Source: Allodiplogaster sudhausi
Taxonomy: Eukaryota; Nematoda; Chromadorea; Rhabditida; Diplogasteridae
NCBI GenBank assembly: GCA_945643635.1
Contig: CALZFC010000009.1
Span: forward strand, 3,023,501-3,087,500
Direction of reading: 5' to 3'
DNA length: 64,000 nt
Shown in pieces: positions 49,853 through 59,768 of the stretch (position 1 is the stretch's first letter; each line of letters opens with the position of its first letter). The notes under the pieces were generated by a model. The model was not told the origin of the DNA. It was given only the letters and a program-made list of their open reading frames with translations, and did no database searches. The position numbers and the translations under genes are program-made.

Positions 49853-51324
49853 CCTGTCTCTCTGTCTCTCTGTCTCTGTCTCTCTGTCTCTCTCTTTCTC
49901 TCTCTCTCTTTCTCAGTTTTTCTCGCTCTCTTTTTCTCACACTTGGACTTACAACTATCTCTAAATGCGACCGGATGATGAACATCCGTTATAGGATTAA
50001 CTTCTTAAAACATGCAAAAAAGAAGGAACAGTCACAGGAAAGGGTTAAAATGCACAACAAATGGGTGCATTCGCCTCAACAACTGGAACTTTCAGAACAA
50101 CAACGGTAAATTTACAGCAAATTTCTAAAATTACGCTTCAGAATTAGTTTTATTCAACATTTCTCTAAAAAGAGAAGTAGCAATTAAAACGCGACTGACG
50201 GACGCCTTAAATTTCAAGACAATTACAATCGTTTAGAAAAGCTGAAAAAGAGGACAAATTTAACGGAATAATGTACATTTTATTATGTTGCACGAAAACA
50301 AAATAATGTAAAAGTGCACAAAATGTTTTTTCGAGCACTTTAGCTCGCATGTGAATGTGAACCCGTAAGTGTCCCCGCTTGACGTTGCTTAACTTGCCAG
50401 ATCGGACGAGATCGCTACTTCGTGACGAGATCGTAACTTTTGTTTCATGCAGATAAGTTACGCTGTATCTTGCTTTTCTTTGTGGAGTGGAGCGATTCGC
50501 TCGAGCATAACTTATTTGGTGTTGGTTCATATTAAGTATAGCCCCACGTATCTTTCAGGGGTCCACTGAAAAAGTTATGCTTTGTTTCTTAGGAGGAGAC
50601 GACGACATGGGGGGCGAACACTTGACAAGTGCTTCTCCACGTAACTTACCCACGATACATTGCTAGCATAACTTATTTTGAGCGTAACTTTTTTCCTGTG
50701 TGTAAAATGACTGCAACTATTGAGGAGACCGCGAGTATCGCTGTGCAGTAGTAGCTGCAATTATACCTTGGCTGGCACAGTCGTTGCGTTCTTTTTGTCC
50801 TCCTCCTCTTCTGAGCTCGATTCAGATGATTCCTCATTATTCTTCTTCAGCGGCTTCTCCTCCTTCTCATCTGTTCATATTAATAATTATGCTACTCTGT
50901 CTGGAATATTACAACAAAATATATTTTAACCAAAAAAATTATATGTGAGACCTTTGTCCTTGCGCTCTTCCTTCCGCTTCTCAGTTTCTGCAACAGCCAT
51001 CTCTTTTATGTTAAACAAATTTTTTTCGTTGCGCCGATTTTTCAAAACTGCGGCAAACAAACTTCACTTGTTAACTATGTTGCCTCATTCGATTTAGTCC
51101 GTCTAACCCATCAACCTATCCAAACGCTATGCAGATATGTATATGATAAAGTTCCAAAGATGTAAATGAGTGTAAATTGAACCTCTGGCAATCGGAAGCT
51201 CAGACTCCTTATTGTTCTCACGTGACTGGGGAGCGTCGTTGTGTGTCTTCTTCTTCTTTATGGCGCCATCGGCTGAGACGGCGAGCAAAGAGAGGACGAT
51301 GAAAGCAACGATGAGGAGCCGCAT
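47945..51324 (-). CDS. Charged, low-complexity secreted protein, family unknown
   Basis: Exons supported by phase: 51324-51183, 50987-50952, 50870-50767, then 48812-48761, 48702-48649, 48599-48546, 48437-48306, 48218-48153 and 48001-47945 (stop). It starts with a clear signal peptide (MRLLIVAFIVLSLLAVSADG), followed by a Lys/Glu-rich stretch and an acidic Ser run (SSESSSEEEEDKK). Two related motifs, LNDGKKTPLDNKPTKSQ and LNDGAQKPLDKRPSQSQ, appear in exons 48702-48649 and 48437-48306, suggesting internal exon duplication. The C-terminus is LKGDLVLLNELYEELA. Exon 50870-50767 ends in phase 0, while 48812 needs phase 2, so at least one exon is missing inside the large intron, which also holds a repeat element (48990-50702). 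Function unknown; a secreted, intrinsically disordered polyelectrolyte is the most that can be said. Confidence 0.62.
48990..50702. mobile_element. TA-flanked inverted-repeat element rich in GTAACTT motifs
   Basis: The ends are similar inverted repeats, CACACAGAAAAGGGAGTTAC on the left and the complement of CACACAGGAAAAAAGTTACG on the right, with TA outside both. Inside each end AAGTTAC/GTAACTT recurs many times; the left part has two copies of a unit around GATATGTGGGGCGTAACTTA (about 49108 and 49185) and the right part carries the motif mainly inverted. The middle contains a CT microsatellite of about 200 bp. No transposase is seen. It lies in the large intron of the charged secreted-protein gene. 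Confidence 0.7.
49722..49935 (+). repeat. (CT)n/(GA)n microsatellite, about 210 bp
   Basis: Imperfect CT repeat with TTTGTCTC interruptions, the longest microsatellite in the window. It produces long Ser/Leu and Arg/Glu pseudo-frames on the two strands. Confidence 0.92.
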
Positions 51325-52939
51325 CTTACTCCTTCAATTACTCGAGTATTCGCGATATTCGGATGCATGTATTACATATATAAAGCAAAAACAACCGCTC
51401 TAATTACTACTGATAAATAATGCGTACTATCCAGGTATTTGCCAGTAAGTTCTGCATTATTTGTATTCAGTCTTCTGAAGTAAAGCGAGAATAAAAAGAA
51501 AGAAGAGAGAGGACCAAGCAAGTAAGAAAGCCTGCCTGAGTGAATGTCGAATGATACGCTGTGGCTATCATCTCGCCAGCTGCCTGCCGGCCCTCTTATC
51601 AACTGCACAGAGTTGTATCCTTCCATCCCTCCTTTGTTTTTCGTGCCACTTTCTTATTCTTTCTAATGCTGCATTCCTCTGTCATTTTTCAAGCCCATTA
51701 ACAGGCAACACCGAAGGGTTCATTCCTCATGTTCACTGTCCATAGATGGCAATACATCTCAGCGGAATGATTAACACCGACGAAAAGGGCACTTACAATT
51801 AGTTCAGCACTGAACACACCTTCGCTTGCTTGCAACAGTTCTTCAATCGGCTGTCAAGCTCTGAAAAAAATGTGTCCCCTTAGTTGTGAAAAAGATTTAG
51901 CGTACAACTCAAACATTATCTTGTAGAGGTGTCGAAGTGGAGATGAGATCGGAATGCCGATAAAAAGAGAAAAGGAAACGGTGGCTGCGAAAAGGAGATC
52001 ATCGGCTTTCGGGGCACCGACATCACTGTCTCAGTGGAGGTGCCTGTGGCGAGAGAGTAAGGAGGGTGAGAGAAGGAAAGACGAGTGCGAGACATGAAGA
52101 GATAGGAGACAATGAGGATGAGGAAGAGTAGAGATGGTACAAAAGAGAGAAAGACAGAGAGAAAAAAGAGATGAGAGCCGAGAGAAAGACAGGGAGAGAG
52201 AGACAGAGAGAGCATGGCTGTTCAACAGCGTGAACTGCGCCGAACTTGTAGTCAGTTTCGGTTCGTGGCAGAAAAGGGCGGACCAAGTTTGACAAGGAGT
52301 AAAGATAGGAGCAGTCGAAGAGAAGCAGAGGGTGTCGACGGAGAGAGAAGAAAGATCAACTGGGATAGGGAGAAGGGGCGGAGAGTCGACGGGTTGTCAG
52401 CATTAGTATCCGCAGATCGAGTGAAAGTCTTCTTCTAAAACTAACATTTCCTATGGTTATATTTTCAAATCATTGCATGCATTTCTTTCATGTTCCACAG
52501 AAGTTTTACAGCGAAGACCGATTTTCGTAATTATTATTTTGGGAATCCGAATTCCTGATGTGCTCTTTGAATACAAAAAAGATATAAGCTGGTATTAATC
52601 TTGTTGCACTTATGAAGTATTCTTGTATATATGTATTTGAGCCGTCCACCTTTGCTATGCTTGCGCCCTCTATAAAATGATACAAAAATTTACTATGAAG
52701 CCCATCCCATAATGCCATTTAATATTCGATGCAAAAAAAAATTTTTATCAGGTTTTTTTTTTATTTGTCGTAAAGTGGGTAACATAAACGAAACCCGTCA
52801 CAAATATATTGTTTCAAATGTCTTATCTACTTCCATTAACTTTTCTTCATGATGTATCTTACTCTTTTCATATTGAGAAGTGCATTCCATGATCAGGGAT
52901 TCTGACTATGAGGTCAACAAAATGAGAATTTGAATAAGC
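51325..52939. other. Interval with no supported gene
   Basis: 5' flanks of the charged secreted-protein gene (leftward) and transporter gene (rightward). The part from 52060 to 52210 is GA-rich. Frames at 51916-52438 reflect this composition. No exon is supported. Confidence 0.45.
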
Positions 52940-55900
52940 ATGTTCAGAGAGTCACTCCCTTCCGACCGGCAAGGAATGACTGCTGGAGAGTCTGTGCCTC
53001 TTTCCAACATCTCTGCCACCCGCATCGGAAATGGCACCACGTGCGAGTTTTTCCTTTACCAAGAAGAAGAAATTTTTTTTATCTTTAGTGATGCTGTATT
53101 ATATCACTTCTGTTTGAAAAGAAGAAGTGTACAAAAAGATCAGAAGGAAATTGTCTTCAGAAGAAAATGGTTACTTCGTTCTTTCAGGGAAGTGACCTAC
53201 TCGCTTGGAAGTGGAATTCTCTTGAACGGGGCAAGCAAGTCAAAACGGAATGGCGATCATTATGAGTAGGCAAAACAGCGGTAGATCATTCGGCACATTC
53301 TCTCCATTGCAGACAACAGCCAGTTTACGGGCCCACAGTCGAGGACGGCGAGCCCTTCTGCTCTTCCACTTACATCTCACAGCCGGAAGACACTCAAGTG
53401 GTTCGTTCGGTCATAATATTTTTTCATCACAAAAAGCATCATAATTAGCAGAAATGCACTCTGAATGGCATGTGATGAATATTTCTATTGTCAATTCCCT
53501 TTTACTGGCGGAAATGCTGTCTCATCGTATTCGTTTCATATCGAATCATGCACTCAAGTGACCGAATAGCTCTAATTGAGATTGAAAGGGCTCACAAGAG
53601 CGTTTTTCCTTGGTATATGCTGGCGGAACAGTGCTCGCGCAGTTCAAACCAGTAATTGAAGTTATGCATGGGCGCATGAGGCCATTTTACAGCGGTGTTT
53701 ATTGAAGTAATACTAATCCAACCATGGAATTAATTTTAAACTTATGTACTTCCAAATTTATGATCATATTCGAGCAGCAAAATAAAACCAAACTGAATTC
53801 TGAATTCATGACCGGTGTCCAATAATGGAGTACCACTGCCATAATTGATATTTGTTCAGGTCGGTGAGGTGTCTCCATGGAAGGGTTTGAAGCACTTCTA
53901 CAGAACAGGAGGCCTGCGCAACCCAAAGGGCATGAGTGTGCTGGTGACTGCTCTGTTCATAGTGGGAGAGACGGCGGGCGGGGGGCTTGTCGCGATGGCT
54001 CATGCTGTCGCCTTTGCTGGTCAGTCAAGTTGCTATGATTTGCGTTGTCATAGTTTATTCAAAGAATATTCACAGGCTTGAAGTTCGGCGTGGCTATACT
54101 TTTAATGGGCGCCGCGATGTGTGAGATGACAGGGCAGCAGCTGGGCGAGTGCTGGAGCATCGTGCAGCTGCGCTACCCCAAGTACCGCTCCCACTGCCGC
54201 AAGCCATACCCGACCATTGCACGCTGCGCCATTGGCAGAAAGACTGGGTCAGTCCGTCTTTCTTCTCTCACCATTTATTAACATATTATTTGTTTGCAGT
54301 CATCTTGTGTCAGTGACCCTCGACATGACGATGTTCGGCACTGCGGCCGTGTTCCTTCTTCTGGCGGCGAGAAACCTAGAGAACATGCTGATGACCCTCT
54401 TCCAGATCCAGCTGTCCTACTGCGTCATCGTCTGCTTCACGGCAATTGTCATCTTCCCGCTCACTCTTCTCAAGTCTCCCAAGGACTTTTCGTTAGTCTC
54501 TTTCTTAGTCTCTTCGAAAACGATGAAGTACCAACCTTGAAGTCGTCTCCTTCTCATGTTCTATCAGCATGTAAACGATACGCTAGTCTCATTTATATGT
54601 CTACATATCTCAGTTCCAGCCTACTGTATGATTCGCATTAGATGGATCTCTTAACTAGCGGAACTAACTTGTTTTTTTTTTACTTACATACCAATACCGT
54701 TCCTAGTCATTTGAAGCTGTGGCATCGGGGTAAGTGAGGCGTGAGTGGACTGGAATTAATGAAAAGAGCAAAGAATGATCCCTTGATTGGAGATGGGCCA
54801 TCGTGGCAGCAATGATCACGACCTTCTGCGCTGTCTGCTTGATGATCTGGGGGATCTCAATGGATTCCGAGATATGCACCCAGCACTCCGTTCTTCCTGT
54901 TGCCACATTTCAGAGGTGAAGTTTTTTTTTCGTCTTTTTATTTATATTTATATTCATATATTGTATTTCAAGTAGTTAATAAAAAGGCATGCTTTAGTGT
55001 GTTCATGGCATTCGGAACTGTGATGTTTGCGTACGGCGGCCACGGAGCCTTCCCGACCATCCACCACGACATGCACGAACCCACCAAGTTCCGCTACTCG
55101 GTCATCGCGGCATTTATCAGTTCGTTCTCTCCCTTCCACCTGGCCCCGGTTCATTTCTGACCACTTCAGTCATCTGCATGTTCTACCTTCCCGTCAGCAT
55201 CATGGGAGCAATTGTGTATGGCGACTCTACCCAATCTTCCATTATCTTATCCGTTCAGGTTGCGCACACTGGAAGATTGAATTTGCATGATGAATATACC
55301 GTGAATTTAGGATCATACAATCCAACAAACAATCAACATTCTAATCACTCTCCACGTCCTTCTGGCTCTAACAATTGTCTTCAATCCACTCAACCAAGAA
55401 GTCGAGGCTATGCTTAATCTACCTAATAGTAAGTTCTTGATTATAATATCTATTTAAATTAATATCCTATGAATACCAAACGATTACAGGGTTCAGCTGG
55501 CGTCACGTGCTTGCACGAGGAGGAGTGATGCTGTCTGTCTTGGCCGTGGCTGTCTCCTTCCCCACCTTCGGCCCTCTCCTCGACCTCGTCGGTGGCTCGA
55601 CCATAACAATGATGACTCTAATCTTTCCTGCCACCTTCAATCTCTATCTGAACGCTAAACTAGCCAAATATGGTCCACGGCCACTCTCACAGTTCGAGCC
55701 GGTCACCATCGAGGAGTTAGTCGAATACTGATGAAAAGTTGAAGAGAAAGCCGATTATGTAAAACAATTACCTTTTCAGCGTCTTTAAGCACAACACTCG
55801 AGCGAATCTAATGTTCAACATCGCAGCCATTAGTTAGTTTAAAAATAGGCCAAATATTTAAACGCTACAACCGCCAGAAATTTAAAAGGGATATGGACAT

Positions 55901-56267
55901 GAAACACATAGAAAGATGCGATTCTTTTTCTGATTACAGTGGTTGGCATAATCGGGGGCTGCGCGTCTTCCTATAGCGCCATCACCGCGCTCTTCACGAC
56001 CGAGTTCAGCCTGCCTTGCTACGACGCCTACATTCCTCCAAGCATGAAATTCTGGAGCTCTGCAGATGGTTCTGCCGCTGATGTCGTGTTAGTCTTTCCT
56101 TTCAAATTTAACTTTATTTAGGTTTTTCTTTAAAATACGAAGAACTTTATAGGGAGCAGACCTATGGCAAGTTCTTCTGCTGTGGCACGGACCGCAACAT
56201 CTCGGCCTACGGGCCAAGTGTCTGCATACCGAAGGGAGTCACAGTGAGCGGAGGGCATGGCAGATAA
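52940..56267 (+). CDS. Amino-acid/auxin permease-family transporter
   Basis: Fourteen exons join in phase to about 590 aa: 52940-53040, 53188-53210, 53270-53400, 53860-54019, 54076-54247, 54300-54491, 54793-54915, 54998-55119, 55170-55258, 55311-55428, 55490-55715, 55780-55832, 55940-56087, 56153-56267. After a soluble N-terminus of about 85 residues come roughly ten membrane segments with Aa_trans landmarks: GMSVLVTALFIVGETAGGGL (TM1), FGVAILLMGAAMCEMTGQQL, LDMTMFGTAAVFLLLAARNL, FMAFGTVMFAYGGHGAFPTI followed by HHDMHEP, IICMFYLPVSIMGAIVYGDS, LITLHVLLALTIVFNPLNQE and SFPTFGPLLDLVGGSTITMM. Members are proton- or sodium-coupled amino-acid transporters in plasma, vesicular or lysosomal membranes (SLC32/36/38 and relatives); substrate and location are not evident. 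An unusual extra segment of about 70 residues (FTTEFSLPCYDAYIPPS, then a Cys-containing tail) extends the C-terminus. The N-terminal exons, including a 23-nt micro-exon, are the least certain. Confidence 0.85.
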
Positions 56268-56741
56268 GAATGCCCATCCACACCATCTCTTCCCTTAGCT
56301 GCCTTATTTGAATGGTGCATTCGTTCTGGCTGTTGTTTCATATTTGTAAATATCATTGCTACTGAATCGGACACCTTTGAAATAGAAGGCGTATTTGCTT
56401 GCTACCGGTTAAAACGAACTTGTTATATAAAATATGCTTTTCGCTTTACAAGCATTGTTCGTAGTTGTGCGCATTAAAACGAAAATTGCTGGGCATGGTG
56501 AGAGCATCTGGATTTCATTTTGATCAAAAAGAGAAGGAACATCACGTCCCTTCGGAACAATGCTCGTGATTTCTTTACCCTGAAACAAAATTCTCCTATT
56601 CTCTCTCGCTTACTATATAAACACTGACTCTTTTTATTTCAGTCATTAGCTCTCCCACGCTATGACTCGTGCCCTCGTGCCAGAGATCGCTCTCTCTCTC
56701 ACACACACACACGCACACAATTGCTCTCTCTCTCTCTCTCG

Positions 56742-56780
<39 letters not shown>

Positions 56781-57413
56781 TCTCAATGTTCGATACACTT
56801 GCAAAATCTTGTGCAAATGCAGCAAAAATGTTATACGGAGCGCCAGGAGCAGAGCTGTTTTCCGCTAGTATCATAAAACTGTCCACGAGGATGAAAATGT
56901 CATTCCATGCAGTGGTAACTCTGCAGATCCATTTTCCAACTTGCGAGCACTCTCGGCTTACACAGCATTTGAAGTTTGAGGTGGAGTGTTGGGTTACTGT
57001 TTAGTTAACGCTGGTATTCCCTACGGCTCATTTCCCTTTCCATTGTGATGAACGTTGAAGTACAAACGTACTTGATTCCCAATTACACTGTTCACTAAGA
57101 TAATAGAAATTAGATATGGACGGACTGTCATAAATTGAACGAGCAAAGGGCGCTAAAAATTCAACAGGACACAAAGTCTCGTCGCTTGTGATTCATTTCC
57201 TTTTTTTTTTATTTTCCTATCTTCTACTTTGCTTCGCAATTTTCGTGCGGAATATTTAGAATATATATGCGTGCTTCTGGCTATTGAGTGGAGGAAAGTC
57301 GCCGTGTTGCATGTGATAAGAGAGGGCATGCACTCTCTGTGTCACTGCTATCACCTGTCACTTTGTTATCATTCCTCCCTGTCAGGCTGCGGCGGCCTCA
57401 GCCTCTGGCGGCG
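56268..57413. other. Intergenic with CT microsatellite
   Basis: Between the tandem transporter and trehalase genes. CA and CT repeats lie at about 56690-56776. No exon is supported; it should hold the trehalase promoter. Confidence 0.5.
56687..56776 (+). repeat. (CT)n and (CA)n microsatellite
   Basis: A CT repeat broken by a short ACACAC run. Confidence 0.9.
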
Positions 57414-58500
57414 ATGCTCTTTGCTGTCGCAACATCCACCCTCATCGCTTGCCTCCTCTTCGCCTTCTGCACTCGCCCCCTCCATGGCTACTCAACCATG
57501 CACGCCGGGCTCTATCGGAGATCTTCTGACCCACCTACCATATATCAGGTTATTCATCCAAACTTATAAAAGTATTGAATACAGTAGCTTTAGTATTGTT
57601 CTGGTCACTTTGTGTTGTATGGCCTTGACGAGGAAGCAGTGAGCATTGCATTGCTGTACAATGCTCTCTGCCGCAGGAGTTGCTGGATGCTGGTCTGCTG
57701 GTTGCAAACTGTTCCGTGTCCATGTGCGACGGTCCCCTCGGAGATCTGTACTGCCATGGCCCGCTGCTGGCCGCGACCTGGCAGCTCGGCCTGCAGGACA
57801 CTTGCCCGGGAAGCAAGCTCAAGCAGCCGCCAAGCGTTATCTTGGACAACTTCAAGAGGTTACATGAAATTTGAAAGTTCAGTGATTCTGAAAACTACGG
57901 TCAATGGAAAAACTAATGGCATCGAAAAGTTAAGGTTGCCGCAGCCTCTCAACACGTCTGTCCTTGCTGCTTTCTGCAAGGAGCACTTTGAAAACAATCG
58001 ATATCTAGAACAAGTGACACCTTCAGATTGGCGGCCAGATCCTCCTGGCATTGCCAACATTAACAACACTATTTACAAGTTAGTTATTTGATTGTTGTAT
58101 TGGTATTTATTTTCTAGTTGTAATCGTGTAATTACAGAAAATTAGCGCAAGAGTTGCACATCCGATGGAAGAGCTTATCTCGCCGATTCATCAGTGACGT
58201 TTCTTCTCACCCTGATCTCTATCCTATTCTCCCGGTACCGAATCCTTTCATTGTTCCCGGTGGAGACTTTGATATCTACTTCTACTGGGATTCCTACTGG
58301 ATCATTAAAGGTTTTTTTGCTGTTATTAGTCTTCTTCTGTCCGATTTATTTAATCTAATCAATCCGATGAATATGCTCATGTATGTCAACAGGGCTGTTG
58401 GTGTCGGGTATGACGGACACTGTAAAGGGCATCCTCGAGAACTTTGCTCATCTTATGCAGACGCATGGCTCCATTCCAAATTCGGGCAAGATTCAGTCAG

Positions 58501-58561
<61 letters not shown>

Positions 58562-59712
58562 CCGCAGATGATTTTCCCAAACCGCTTGAAAATGTAAATG
58601 AGGACTGTTTTTGGGGAGTTTAGGTGATCAGAAAACGATTTCTAAAATCAGAATCTCACGAAAGTTTTAAATTATCTTACAAAAACCCCTTTAAAAAATG
58701 CGAATTCCTGGGGAAGATGGGCCTCCTACAGTAAGCCCGTCCACGTATCTCAATGTGCCAAACGGAGTTCGGCTGGTCAGATGCTAGAACAAGACGATAG
58801 TAGTTGTGCTCGATAAATTTAATTCCTATTAATTTTCCATTCTTTTGCTTTTTTAAATCTAATTTTATATCCGGCTAATCTCCATGATCATTCTTCTAAG
58901 CGCTTTCACACCCTCAAATCGCCTCTGTAGAAGTGGTTAATTATTTCGACTAAAAAATAGCCACATAATCAACAACAATTCACTGTCGCCTCGCAGAATC
59001 TCGGTCATAGTCTACATAGGTATACTGGCGGATGTCTTCTATCATAAAATGATGTTTAAAAATCCCGAGGACATCTGGGATACATATTAAATCATTATAA
59101 GTGGGAGAAACCATGAAGTGATAATTTTGTTCGAGGGAAATTTTTCGTGTTTGCTCGCAATATACGAACAAAAAAAATCAGTGTACTGAATCCCGATCGG
59201 CTTTAAGTATAATCTCTCTGCAAGATGCGATCAGGGAATACCGATAAACGAAATAGAATGAAAAAATGAGCTTGCACCTGTTTCAGCTAGAAACTATCTA
59301 TCAATGATATCTCCTTATCGCCTCGCAGAAATTCGACAAGAAACCGCCTATCTGTCACACAACATGCCATCTAATATTAAATTAAAATAAGAATCCCCGA
59401 GCTTGCGGATGATCCAAATTATAGTTGAAAAACTGAAAAAGCCAAGCTCACGGAAAAAAGCATCTAATGAGGTTTTTTCAGCGTAGTGCCCGTGTATGCA
59501 AGGCAGAATAGCGCCCAACACTTTGAAAAACCTTCCTTTAAAATATTGACAAAAAGATTCTTGACAATTTTACCGACAAAATGCAAAAAAAAAAGTTATA
59601 GAACAAGCTCTCTTCAAAAATTTGAATTTATCAGTCCGAACGTGACAAATTCCGCTAATTCCGTTACGGTAGGTTGACCCAGTTTTGTGTTATGTCATTC
59701 TTTCACTCTGCG

Positions 59713-59768
<56 letters not shown>

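Noticed and set aside
49395..50109. Long open frames on both strands (up to 189 codons)
   Set aside because: They are created by the CT/GA microsatellite and consist of Ser/Leu or Arg/Glu repeats; they lie in an intron inside a repeat element.
57859..57877. Apparent 19-nt intron in trehalase
   Set aside because: Too short to splice; a 76-nt intron ending at 57934 is in phase and restores the expected sequence LPQPLNTS.
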